From: Pseudomonadota bacterium
GTDB taxonomy: Bacteria > Pseudomonadota > Alphaproteobacteria > Micavibrionales > UBA2020
Direction of reading: 5' to 3'
Assembly: GCA_021805245.1 (NCBI GenBank)
Contig: JAJZFS010000063.1
Location: 1 to 47,249, forward strand
Length of the DNA stretch: 47,249 nt
Shown here: piece after piece, positions 33,459-41,728 of the stretch
Numbering within the stretch: position 1 is the first letter of the stretch
How the letters are laid out: every line of letters starts with the position of its first letter
Position numbers and translations under genes: made by a program
The notes under the pieces: generated by a model
What the model saw: the letters and a program-made list of their open reading frames with translations, nothing else
Told to the model about the DNA's origin: nothing
The model's database searches: none

Positions 33459-34775
33459 ATGCATCAACATGAAATCTGGGTGGATATCGGCGGGCTGTTT
33501 TTGCTGCTGCTCGGCGGGGCGTTTTTCTCGGCCTCGGAGACGGCGCTGACCGCGGCCTCGCGCGCGCGGATGCACGCGCTCGAGAACGACGGCAACGCCC
33601 GCGCCCGCCTGATCAACAAGCTCCGCATACATAAAGACCGGATGATCAGCACGCTGCTTTTCGGCAACACGATCATGAACATCCTGCTCAGCTCGCTCGC
33701 CACGGCGCTTTTGATACGCATGTTCGGCGAGAGGGGCATCCTCTATGCGACGATCGGCGTCACCGTCATGGTGCTGATCTTCGCCGAAGTTCTGCCCAAA
33801 ACCTATGCGCTGCTCAATTCCGAGCGCCTGTCGCTGTGTCTTGCACCGGCGGTCTCCGTTGCCGTCATATTGTTCAGACCGATCACCTATACCGTGAACA
33901 AGCTGGTCGAGGGCTGCTTCCGCGCCTTCGGCGTCAAACCGCATATCGACGGCGAGGACGAATACGAGGAGGAACTGCGCGGCGCCATCGAGCTTTTCAA
34001 GGAAACCATGAGCATCGAGGAAGATCAGGAGCGGGGCGCGATGCTGCGCTCGATCATGGACCTTGCCGAGGTCGAGGTCTCCGAGATCATGGTCCACCGC
34101 AAGAACGTGCGCATGATCAGCGCCGACCTGCCGCCCGCGCGCATCGTCGACGAGGTGCTGCACAGCTCCTTCACCCGCCTGCCGGTGTGGAAGGACAATC
34201 AGGACAACATCATCGGCGTCATCCACACCAAGCTGCTTTTGAACGAGATTATCAACTGCAAGGGCGACATCACGAAGGTGAACATCATGAACGCGATGAT
34301 GGAGCCGTGGTTCATCCCTGAATCGACGACGCTGTTCGACCAGCTGCAGGCCTTCCGCAAGCGGCGCGAGCATTTCTCGATGATGGTGGACGAATACGGC
34401 GCCCTGGTGGGCGTCGTGTCGCTGGAGGACATTCTGGAGGAAATCGTCGGCGAGATCAGCGACGAGCACGACGTCGCCGTCACCGGCGTGCGCCCGCAGA
34501 CCGACGGCAGCTATATCATCGACGGCAAGGTCACCATCCGCGACCTCAACCGCGAATTCGACTGGGGCCTGCCGGACGAGGAATACTCGACCCTCGCGGG
34601 GCTGATTCTCTTTGAAAGCCAGCGCATCCCCAACGTCGGGCAAACCTTCACGTTCTTCGGCTTCCGGTTCGAGATCATCAAAAAACAGAAAAACCAGATC
34701 AGCCTCCTGCGCGTCACGCCGGTGCTGGAAGACGACGAACCCGCCGAGACGGTGGCGGCGCACAGTATAAACTAG
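33459..34775 (+). CDS. CorC/HlyC-family membrane protein (DUF21-CBS-CorC)
   Basis: 438 residues. The DUF21/CNNM membrane domain occupies about 1-180, starting GGLFLLLLGGAFFSASETALTAAS and including FAEVLPKTYAL; two CBS motifs follow (EVSEIMVHRKNV region; DEYGALVGVVSLEDILEEIVG), then a CorC_HlyC domain (DGSYIIDGKVTIRDLN to ISLLRVTP). Relatives are implicated in Mg/Co efflux or in haemolysin-like activity, with the exact role unproven. It follows aroB by 16 bases in the same operon. Its stop overlaps the convergent mazG stop. This is a second member of the family besides the tail at 1-104. Confidence 0.88.
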   Translation: MHQHEIWVDIGGLFLLLLGGAFFSASETALTAASRARMHALENDGNARARLINKLRIHKDRMISTLLFGNTIMNILLSSLATALLIRMFGERGILYATIGVTVMVLIFAEVLPKTYALLNSERLSLCLAPAVSVAVILFRPITYTVNKLVEGCFRAFGVKPHIDGEDEYEEELRGAIELFKETMSIEEDQERGAMLRSIMDLAEVEVSEIMVHRKNVRMISADLPPARIVDEVLHSSFTRLPVWKDNQDNIIGVIHTKLLLNEIINCKGDITKVNIMNAMMEPWFIPESTTLFDQLQAFRKRREHFSMMVDEYGALVGVVSLEDILEEIVGEISDEHDVAVTGVRPQTDGSYIIDGKVTIRDLNREFDWGLPDEEYSTLAGLILFESQRIPNVGQTFTFFGFRFEIIKKQKNQISLLRVTPVLEDDEPAETVAAHSIN

Positions 34776-35590
34776 GAAGCGCGCTTCTCCGCCTGTTTCG
34801 CTTCGTTCCAGAGGGCGCGGCGTTCCTCGATCGTGGAGCTTTTGATGTCCTTGCCCTGTTTTTTAAGCGCCTGCTCCATGTGGCGGAAGCGGCCCTCGAT
34901 GCGGTTGTTGGTGGTGCGCAGGGCGTCTTCGGCGTCGATGCCGTGCCAGCGCGCGCAATCGACCAGCATGAACATCAGGTCGCCGAGTTCATGGGCGATT
35001 TTCTCCCGATCCGGCTTTGCGGCCTCGACTTCGACGCGCAGTTCGCCCAGTTCTTCCTCGATCTTGTCCAACTGCATGCCGACATCCGGCCACTCCCAGC
35101 CCGCCTTGGCGGCGCGGCCCTTGAGCTTCGAGGCGCGGATCAGGGCAGGGAGCCCGTGCGAAACTTCGTCGAGAATGCTGGCATTCGGCCCGTCGAGGCC
35201 TTTGGCTTTGCGCTCCTCGGCTTTGACTTCTTCCCAGCGGCGGTCGATTTCCTCCGGCGTTTTGAGCGTGTTTTCTTCCGGCCCGAGAATGGTCGGATAG
35301 CGCCGCTCCAGCTTGTCGGCGATGGACTTCGCCACATCGTCAAACGTGAAGGCGCCGCGCTCCGCCGCGATCTCGGCATGAAAAGCGATTTGCAGCAGAA
35401 GATCGCCCAGCTCGTCGCGCAGTTCGACGTCGGTTTTGCCCTGATCGATCGTTTCGACCGTTTCGTAAGCCTCTTCGACCAGATACGGCGTCAGCGATTT
35501 GTGCGTCTGCGCCTTCGTCCACGCGCAGCCGTCCGGACTGGTGCGCAGAAAGGTCATGATCTCGAGGAGCCTGTCGATATGTTTTTGCAT
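34772..35590 (-). CDS. mazG: Nucleoside triphosphate pyrophosphohydrolase MazG
   Basis: 272 residues, two tandem MazG domains. First: CAWTKAQTHKSLTPYLVEEAYE and DELGDLLLQIAFHA give the ExxE and ExxD metal ligands; the second starts near KLKGRAAKAGWEWPD, with ELGDLMFMLVDCARW. It degrades NTPs or ppGpp-related nucleotides (established for E. coli MazG). The ATG at 35590 is used; a TTG three codons earlier is possible, and neither has a strong ribosome binding site. No toxin-antitoxin mazEF is adjacent. Confidence 0.92.
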   Translation of the reverse strand: MQKHIDRLLEIMTFLRTSPDGCAWTKAQTHKSLTPYLVEEAYETVETIDQGKTDVELRDELGDLLLQIAFHAEIAAERGAFTFDDVAKSIADKLERRYPTILGPEENTLKTPEEIDRRWEEVKAEERKAKGLDGPNASILDEVSHGLPALIRASKLKGRAAKAGWEWPDVGMQLDKIEEELGELRVEVEAAKPDREKIAHELGDLMFMLVDCARWHGIDAEDALRTTNNRIEGRFRHMEQALKKQGKDIKSSTIEERRALWNEAKQAEKRAS

Positions 35591-36071
35591 GAGGGACAAT
35601 ATGCAGATTTAGGGGCGCGATGTAAGCCGTAAATTCCGGTATTTTGCCCTTTTCCGGCTTTTTTCTTGTAACAGGCGGTAATTTTCCCCAAAATCAGTAA
35701 ATGGCTCATATTATACCTAATACGGCTTCAAAAGACGCCGCCCTACACGGTAGCATCAACTCAAACTTGACTTTGAAACGCCGCGCACGCGCGAAAACTG
35801 GGCACGCCTGATGCGAAAGGCGGGCGTCAAGGATCCTCCACCGTCGCCGAGCGCGACACCCCAAGCAACCGGACGAAATCATCGAGGTTGCGGCAGTGTC
35901 TTTTATTGTCATAAGATAATAAAGACGCCTGCGGTCATTTTTTTAATTTTTCTCTGAATAATCTTTAAAAAGGCGTATCATGCGCACTATCCGCCGGTGT
36001 CGGCAGCAAATGTGAGTCTGTCCGGAGCTACCCGGATACCGTTTTGTGCCAACAGATCCGCCCGACAGACC
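35591..36071. other. 481-base gap between mazG and the CLC gene
   Basis: The first 110 bases are AT-rich leader of mazG and include a + strand hairpin-like AGCCG...CGGCT followed by T6 (about 35625-35665). A GC-rich island at about 35730-35900 has protein-like but start-less and stop-interrupted frames on both strands. From 35910 it is AT-rich again, then an AAAAAGG plus ATG at 35980 opening an 11-codon frame, and a foldable segment (36016-36070) just before the CLC reading frame. No tRNA or known RNA recognised. Confidence 0.5.
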
Positions 36072-37511
36072 ATGTTCCATGTAAGACTTCAGAAGGATTT
36101 TAAAAATTCTATTCCTGTTCTCTGGCGGGTGCGGAAGATGGTCATGCGGGCTTTTTCGCCGCTGTTATGGCGGCAACGGCTGCTGGTCTGGACCTGCGGT
36201 ATCCTGATCGGCCTGCTGGCGGCGGCTTTCAGCGAAATCGCGGATAAATCGCAGGACATCTTCACCCATATCGTGCATATCAACCGCTTCATTCCGCTGA
36301 TCATGACGCCCGTCATCTTCGCGTTTGCCGCGGGGGCGACCGTCCGCTGGTTTCCGAGCATTCCCGGCAGCGGCATCCCGCAGGCCATCGCGGCGCGGGA
36401 ACTGCACGACAAGGACGCGCGCCAGTGGCTGCTCGGCGCGCGCAGCATTTTCGGCAAGATCTTCCTGACGGCACTGTGCCTGATGTCCGGCGCGTCGATC
36501 GGCCGCGAGGGGCCGACGGTGCAGGTGGGGGCGGCGCTGCTGATGATGTGCGCGGCCTTCAAAGTGCTGAACACCGACCGCAGCCTCATTCTCGCAGGCG
36601 CGGCCAGCGGCATCGCCGCCGCCTTCAACACGCCCATCGCGGGGATCGTCTTCGCCATCGAGGAAATGGCACGCGGTTTTCACCGCCGCAACAGCACGCT
36701 GATTTTGATGTCGGTCGTGCTGTCCGGCGCGGCCTCGATGACCATTCTCGGCAACTACAACTATTTCGGCGTGACAACGGAGAACTTCGTGCCCGCGACG
36801 GACTGGCTTCCGATGCTGGTCATCGGCGTCTTCGGCGGACTCGGCGGAGCGCTGTTCTCTTGGATGCTGACGCACGGCCTCCAGCTGCTGAAACGCTTTA
36901 CCGGCAAGACCATGCTGAAAAATCCGGTGCTGTTCGCCGCCGCCTGCGGCTTGCTTGTCGCGGTTCTCGGACTGATGACCCAAGGCCAAACCTACGGCAC
37001 GGGATACGGCCTCGTCAATAATCTGCTGCACGGCAAAGATCTGGTTTCGTGGGGCTGCGCCATAGCCAAGCTGCTGGCCACGGCGCTGTCGTCCATATGC
37101 AACATTCCGGGCGGCATTTTCTCGCCCAGCCTTTCGGTCGGCGCGGCCATGGGCACGTCGCTGCTGCCCCTGTTCAAGCATACGACGGAGCAGGTGGTCG
37201 TCATGATGGCGATGGTCGCCTACCTTTCCGGCGTGACGCAGGCGCCCATCACCTCCGCCATCATCGTGATCGAGATTACCGGCAACAACTTCATGCCCGC
37301 GCCGCTGATCGCGATCGCAGTTCTGGCGTCGGCGGTGTCGCAGGTGTTCTGTCCGGTCTCGCTCTATCACATGCTGGCGCACGAATATGCCGGCCGCGCC
37401 CTGCAGGCGACAAAAGAACGGCACGCGCATAAGCCGCCGGAACCGGAGGCGACGCCCGAAACTTCCGCGGAAGAACCGGCTTTGCCGCATGCGGTTGCGT
37501 CTGCCGAATAA
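36072..37511 (+). CDS. CLC-family chloride/proton antiporter
   Basis: About 479 residues from ATG 36072; alternatives are ATG 36138 or 36144 (455 residues), the latter with GGAAG six bases upstream. The three selectivity motifs are present: GSGIPQ, GREGPTVQVGA (external gating Glu) and GGIFSPSLSVGA. The internal proton glutamate is in FAIEEM and the inner-gate tyrosine in SLYHML, so it should be an exchanger rather than a channel. No CBS domains; the C-terminus is a Pro/Glu/Ala-rich tail. Fluoride-specific CLCs differ at the GREGP motif, so fluoride export is unlikely. It is a single gene with an unusual leader. Confidence 0.87.
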   Translation: MFHVRLQKDFKNSIPVLWRVRKMVMRAFSPLLWRQRLLVWTCGILIGLLAAAFSEIADKSQDIFTHIVHINRFIPLIMTPVIFAFAAGATVRWFPSIPGSGIPQAIAARELHDKDARQWLLGARSIFGKIFLTALCLMSGASIGREGPTVQVGAALLMMCAAFKVLNTDRSLILAGAASGIAAAFNTPIAGIVFAIEEMARGFHRRNSTLILMSVVLSGAASMTILGNYNYFGVTTENFVPATDWLPMLVIGVFGGLGGALFSWMLTHGLQLLKRFTGKTMLKNPVLFAAACGLLVAVLGLMTQGQTYGTGYGLVNNLLHGKDLVSWGCAIAKLLATALSSICNIPGGIFSPSLSVGAAMGTSLLPLFKHTTEQVVVMMAMVAYLSGVTQAPITSAIIVIEITGNNFMPAPLIAIAVLASAVSQVFCPVSLYHMLAHEYAGRALQATKERHAHKPPEPEATPETSAEEPALPHAVASAE

Positions 37512-37665
37512 GCGCATCTGCCTGAAATTGCAGGCGCGGAAGCTGCGCTATATGTATAATGAATAAATTCGCCCGATATTAGCCTTAAAAATCTGTTTTC
37601 CCTTGTCATTTCAAGCATATTCAGCAATATAGAGCATCACCATTCCTGAAACGGAGAAAATCACT

Positions 37666-38004
37666 ATGTTTATCACGCCTGCTTATGCAGCCACGTCCCA
37701 AGCCGCCACAACGGCAACGGCGCATGCGCCGGACGGTCTCTCCGCGATGCTCCAGACGCCGATCGTGCCGCTCATTCTGGTCTTTATGATTTTTTACCTT
37801 ATGGTCATCCGTCCCCAGAACCAGCGTGCCGCCCACCACCGCAGGATGGTCTCCGATCTGCAAAAAGGCGACAAGGTCGTGACCGGCGGCGGCATCATCG
37901 GAACGGTCAAGAAAGTCGTCAGCGATGAAGAAGTGATGGTGGAGATCGCGGACAACGTGCAAGTGCGCGTCGCCCGCTCGACGATCATGGGAAAGAAAAA
38001 TTAA
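37666..38004 (+). CDS. yajC: Preprotein translocase subunit YajC
   Basis: 112 residues. A short periplasmic-like N-terminus (PAYAATSQAA) is followed by one membrane helix (about 32-48, VPLILVFMIFYLMVIRP) and the conserved cytoplasmic part RPQNQRAAHHRRMVSDLQ and GDKVVTGGGIIG. YajC associates with SecDF. ACGGAG precedes the ATG. It is the first gene of yajC-secD-secF (18 and 15 bases between genes). Confidence 0.94.
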   Translation: MFITPAYAATSQAATTATAHAPDGLSAMLQTPIVPLILVFMIFYLMVIRPQNQRAAHHRRMVSDLQKGDKVVTGGGIIGTVKKVVSDEEVMVEIADNVQVRVARSTIMGKKN

Positions 38005-38022
38005 CCGGGAAAGATTGAGCGC

Positions 38023-39585
38023 ATGCTGCAGTTTGAAAGATGGAAAGTCATCCTTGTTCTGTTTCTGACGGTGATGGGCGTTCTTTACGCCGCACCTGAC
38101 GTCGCCCCGCCCAAGGCGCAGGCATGGCTCGCGAAAAACGTGCCGAGCTGGCTGCCTTCGAGCACCATCAACCTCGGCCTCGGGCTGCAGGGCGGATCGT
38201 ACCTGCTGCTGCAAGCCGATATCGACAGCGTCGTCAAAGACCGCGTGTCTTCCATGGAAGACATGGCGCGGCGCAAGCTGATCAAGGAACACATCGGTTA
38301 TGTGCATCTTACGTCCACGAAGAACGGCATCAGCTTCTCGCTGCGCCGTCCCAAGCTGGATCATGACGCAGCTTATAAAATAGCCAACAACCTTGAAGAC
38401 AAGACGGACGTCAACATCAGCGACGCCGGCATCGTGACCGTGACGCTGGGCAAGGAGGCCATCAAGGGCATCAACAAGCAGGTCCTCTCCAAGTCCATCG
38501 CGATCGTCCGCCGCCGCATCGACGAAACCGGCACCAAGGAGCCGGTCATCGAACAGCAGGGCGAAAACCGCATCGTCGTCGAGCTGCCCGGCGTCGCCGA
38601 CCCCGACCACATCAAGAAACTGCTCGGCAAGACGGCGAAAATGTCGTTCCACCTCGTTGACATGAACGCGACGGACGGACGGCCGATGCCCGGCGACATC
38701 AAACTGCCGATGCAGGATGCCCCCGGCCAGTTCATCGTCATCAAGGAACACGCGGTGCTGCGCGGCGACATGCTGGTGGACTCGCAGCCGACGTTTCAGG
38801 ATGGGGCTCCGGTCGTTTCCTTCCGCTTCAATTCCATCGGCGCCCAGCGCTTCTGCGACGTGACCCGCAACAACATCGGCAAACCCTTCGCCATCGTGCT
38901 GGATCAAAAAGTCATCAGCGCGCCGCGCATCGACGGGGAAATCTGCGGCGGCAGCGGCATCATCACCGGCGGCTTCACCGTGAAGCAAGCGCAGGATCTG
39001 GCCCTGCTGCTGCGCTCCGGCGCCCTCCCTGCGCCGTTGCACGTGATGGAAGAACGCAGCGTCGGCCCGTCGCTCGGCTCCGACTCCGTCGCGGCTGGGA
39101 AGGTGGCGGCGGGGGTCGCGATGGTGGCCATCCTGTTCCTGATGGCCGCGTCATACGGCCTGTTCGGCATCTTTGCCGACATCGCTCTGGTTCTGAACAT
39201 GATCTTCATCTTCGCGCTGCTCTCCATGCTGCAGGCGACGCTGACGCTGCCCGGCATCGCCGGCATCATCCTCACCATCGGCATTGCCGTCGACGCCAAC
39301 GTGCTGGTCTACGAGCGTATTCGTGAAGAGCTGCGCGCCGGACGCTCCATCCTCGCGGCGGTCGACGCGGGCTACGTTCACGCCAAGGCAACGATCATCG
39401 ACTCCAACATCACGACCCTGACGGTCGCGGTGATCCTCTTCTCCTTCGGCACGGGCCCCGTCAAAGGCTTCGCCGTGTCCATGAGCATCGGCATTCTCAC
39501 GTCGCTGTTCGCGGCACTGCAGCTCACGCGCCTGATGGTCATCACATGGCTGCGCAAAACGCGGCCGACGAAACTAGAGATTTAA
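38023..39585 (+). CDS. secD: Protein translocase subunit SecD
   Basis: 520 residues. The first membrane helix is at 8-24; a large periplasmic region (P1) includes LGLGLQGGSYLLLQ near the start; the C-terminal five helices hold LGSDSVAAGKVAAGVAMVAI and the family motif GIAVDANVLVYERIREELR with the proton-path aspartate. With SecF it uses the proton gradient to pull exported proteins through SecYEG. It sits between yajC and secF. Confidence 0.95.
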   Translation: MLQFERWKVILVLFLTVMGVLYAAPDVAPPKAQAWLAKNVPSWLPSSTINLGLGLQGGSYLLLQADIDSVVKDRVSSMEDMARRKLIKEHIGYVHLTSTKNGISFSLRRPKLDHDAAYKIANNLEDKTDVNISDAGIVTVTLGKEAIKGINKQVLSKSIAIVRRRIDETGTKEPVIEQQGENRIVVELPGVADPDHIKKLLGKTAKMSFHLVDMNATDGRPMPGDIKLPMQDAPGQFIVIKEHAVLRGDMLVDSQPTFQDGAPVVSFRFNSIGAQRFCDVTRNNIGKPFAIVLDQKVISAPRIDGEICGGSGIITGGFTVKQAQDLALLLRSGALPAPLHVMEERSVGPSLGSDSVAAGKVAAGVAMVAILFLMAASYGLFGIFADIALVLNMIFIFALLSMLQATLTLPGIAGIILTIGIAVDANVLVYERIREELRAGRSILAAVDAGYVHAKATIIDSNITTLTVAVILFSFGTGPVKGFAVSMSIGILTSLFAALQLTRLMVITWLRKTRPTKLEI

Positions 39586-39600
39586 CAAAGGGTATTACAG

Positions 39601-40533
39601 ATGCTCCGTTTCAGAATTGTCAAAGACGAGACCGACGTCAAATTCATGAGCGTGCACAAGCTCGCGCTCTTCCTCTCGGGCACGATGATGGTGATATCCA
39701 TCGTGATGCTGTTCACCCGCGGACTCAACCTCGGGATCGACTTCACCGGCGGCACGCTGGTGGAGATCAAGACGCCGCTCGCCGTCCATATCGGCGACGT
39801 GCGCACGGCGCTCTCCAAACTCAGCACCGGCGCGCCGACCGTTCAGGAATTCGGCGACGGCGAGGTGATGGTCAAAATCCCCGGCAAAGAAGCCGCGCAC
39901 GTGTCGCGCAAAGAACTCTATGCCGAAATGCGCACGCTTTTGCACGACAAGGTCGAGTTCCGCCGCGCGGAATATGTCGGCCCGCAAGTGGGGCACGAAC
40001 TGATCATGAAAGGCGTTCATGCCTTCATTTATTCGATGATCGGCATTTTGCTCTATATCTGGATACGGTTCGAATGGCAGTTCGGCGTCACGGGCTGTAT
40101 CGCGCTGGCCCACGACGTTTGCGCGACGCTGCTCTTCTTCACGATCACCGGATACGGCTTTGACCTTTCGACCGTCGCCGCCGTGCTGCTTGTCGCGGGT
40201 TATTCGATCAACGATACCGTCGTCGTATTCGACCGTATCCGCGAGAACTTGCGCAAATACCGCAAAATGCCGCTCGACGAGCTCTTCAACCTGTCGGTCA
40301 ACCAGACGCTCTCGCGCACCATGATGACCAGTATGATGACCTTCCTCGCCATGCTGGCGCTGTTGCTCTTCGGCCCGCAGGTCATCCGCGGCTTCACCTA
40401 CGCGATGCTGGTGGGGATTATCGTCGGGACGTATTCCTCGGTCTTCGTCGCGGCGCCGATTCTGCTCTACATGAATCTGCGTCGTGCGCCCGTACCCGCA
40501 AAAAATGACACGGAACTGGCAAACCAGCACTAA
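39601..40533 (+). CDS. secF: Protein translocase subunit SecF
   Basis: 310 residues. The first helix is about 18-38, then GLNLGIDFTGGTLVEI opens the periplasmic part; the C-terminal helices include GYSINDTVVVFDRIRENLR, the SecF equivalent of the SecD motif, and NQTLSRTMMTSMMTFLAM. It forms a complex with SecD. AAGGG lies nine bases upstream. An inverted repeat CTAAAAAG...CTTTTTAG (40530-40571) spans the stop and may act as a weak end signal. Confidence 0.95.
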   Translation: MLRFRIVKDETDVKFMSVHKLALFLSGTMMVISIVMLFTRGLNLGIDFTGGTLVEIKTPLAVHIGDVRTALSKLSTGAPTVQEFGDGEVMVKIPGKEAAHVSRKELYAEMRTLLHDKVEFRRAEYVGPQVGHELIMKGVHAFIYSMIGILLYIWIRFEWQFGVTGCIALAHDVCATLLFFTITGYGFDLSTVAAVLLVAGYSINDTVVVFDRIRENLRKYRKMPLDELFNLSVNQTLSRTMMTSMMTFLAMLALLLFGPQVIRGFTYAMLVGIIVGTYSSVFVAAPILLYMNLRRAPVPAKNDTELANQH

Positions 40534-40632
40534 AAAGGCTTATTGCAGAACGGTGTAGGGTCTCTTTTTAGTCTTTGACTCGCTTTTTTGTATATGGTAA
40601 ACATTCTTTTCATTTACAGAAAGGGATGCACC

Positions 40633-41700
40633 ATGTCTGCCAATTCAAAATCCGCCAAGTTGAGCCAGGACGCGAACAAAAACTTTTCCCCCGATGCGTT
40701 CAAGATCACCGACGAAGTCATCAAGAATGTCCTCGCGGACGGAGAATCCCCCGGCATGCCGCAGGATCAGGCAGACAAGCTCTTGGCGAGCCTCTATTGC
40801 TTCGCCCTCAACAACGAGGATGGCCATCTCACCGCCATGATCACGCCGATCAGCTATTTCGAGAGCCACGGCTGCTGCAGCGACCAAAGCGGGCCGATCG
40901 GACGCATACTCGATAAATGCGGGGAAGCCATGGAATCCACATGGGAATTTTATGATGACGCCATCAAGACGCCCGCCGACGCGGCCAATTACCTGATGGA
41001 AAAAGGCATCGTCTGGAACAAGGATTTTCAGGACTTTATCGACTCCACGCTCACGAAGGAACTTTCGGTCTGGCACGAAAATCATCAGGCCGTGGCGAAA
41101 AAGGCCAAAGAAGCCGCGCAGTCCATCAAAAAGAAGACAGACTTTAAACTCATGCTGGAAAGCCGCGTGGACAAACCCTATATCTTCATCGACATTGATG
41201 GCGTTCTGGGCGATTTCAACCTTCATGCGCGCAACCACGGCAAATATGACGACAACGGCAAGGTCAAATGGGACGAGCTCGATGAACAATGGTGGAAGAC
41301 CATGCCGCCCTGCGACGGTGCGAAAGACTTTTACGACGAAATCAAGGACATGGACGCGGGCATCGTCAAGTTCCTGTCGGCGCCGGTTCCGCGCGCGGAT
41401 TCATTCGCCGGTAAAGTCGAATGGATACAGTCGTTTTTGCCCGAGCGCGGCACGTTCGCGCTTCTGGATCTCATCCTCTGCCCGAAACGGGACAAACACT
41501 GTCTCGCCGCAGCCAACCGCATCCTGATCGATGACAGCGAGAAAAACATCAAGGAATGGGAAGAAGCGGGCGGCATCGGCATTCATCACAAGGGTGATTT
41601 TGCCGAAACGCTGGAAGAGCTGCGCAAAGCCATTGCAAATATTCCTGCAACGTCGCAGAAGCCGCGCACGGGAAAAGGCAAGAACGATCCGCGCCCCTGA
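40633..41700 (+). CDS. Two-part protein with a C-terminal HAD-like hydrolase domain
   Basis: 355 residues from ATG 40633 (AAAGGGATG upstream). The N-terminal 170 residues form an unrecognised helical region with a CC pair (HGCCSDQSG). The C-terminal half (about 178-335) is HAD-like: IFIDIDGVLGDFN gives the DxDG nucleophile motif and ILIDDSEKNIKEWEEAGG gives the acidic motif IV, in a form typical of 5-prime nucleotidase C-like HAD proteins. KFLSAPVPR may be the motif II region. It probably is a phosphatase on a small phosphorylated compound. The gene is single, after secF and convergent with smc. Confidence 0.68.
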   Translation: MSANSKSAKLSQDANKNFSPDAFKITDEVIKNVLADGESPGMPQDQADKLLASLYCFALNNEDGHLTAMITPISYFESHGCCSDQSGPIGRILDKCGEAMESTWEFYDDAIKTPADAANYLMEKGIVWNKDFQDFIDSTLTKELSVWHENHQAVAKKAKEAAQSIKKKTDFKLMLESRVDKPYIFIDIDGVLGDFNLHARNHGKYDDNGKVKWDELDEQWWKTMPPCDGAKDFYDEIKDMDAGIVKFLSAPVPRADSFAGKVEWIQSFLPERGTFALLDLILCPKRDKHCLAAANRILIDDSEKNIKEWEEAGGIGIHHKGDFAETLEELRKAIANIPATSQKPRTGKGKNDPRP

Positions 41701-41728
41701 AAATATTTAAACTGACTGAATTTAAAGC

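Noticed and set aside
35706-35912. 68-codon minus-strand frame upstream of mazG
   Set aside because: Arg/Cys-rich without a ribosome binding site; other frames of the same island look more protein-like, so I treat the region as a possible remnant, not a gene.
35980-36071. Fluoride (crcB) riboswitch before the CLC gene
   Set aside because: The expected conserved crcB loop sequences are not present, and the CLC protein has a normal GREGP motif rather than a fluoride-type one.
36165-37517. 450-codon minus-strand frame opposite the CLC gene
   Set aside because: Arg/His/Asp-rich antisense translation of a membrane protein; no motif and no ribosome binding site.
41700-41728. Terminator between the HAD-like gene and smc
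   Set aside because: Only an AT-only TTTAAA/TTTAAA pairing is available, too weak to call.
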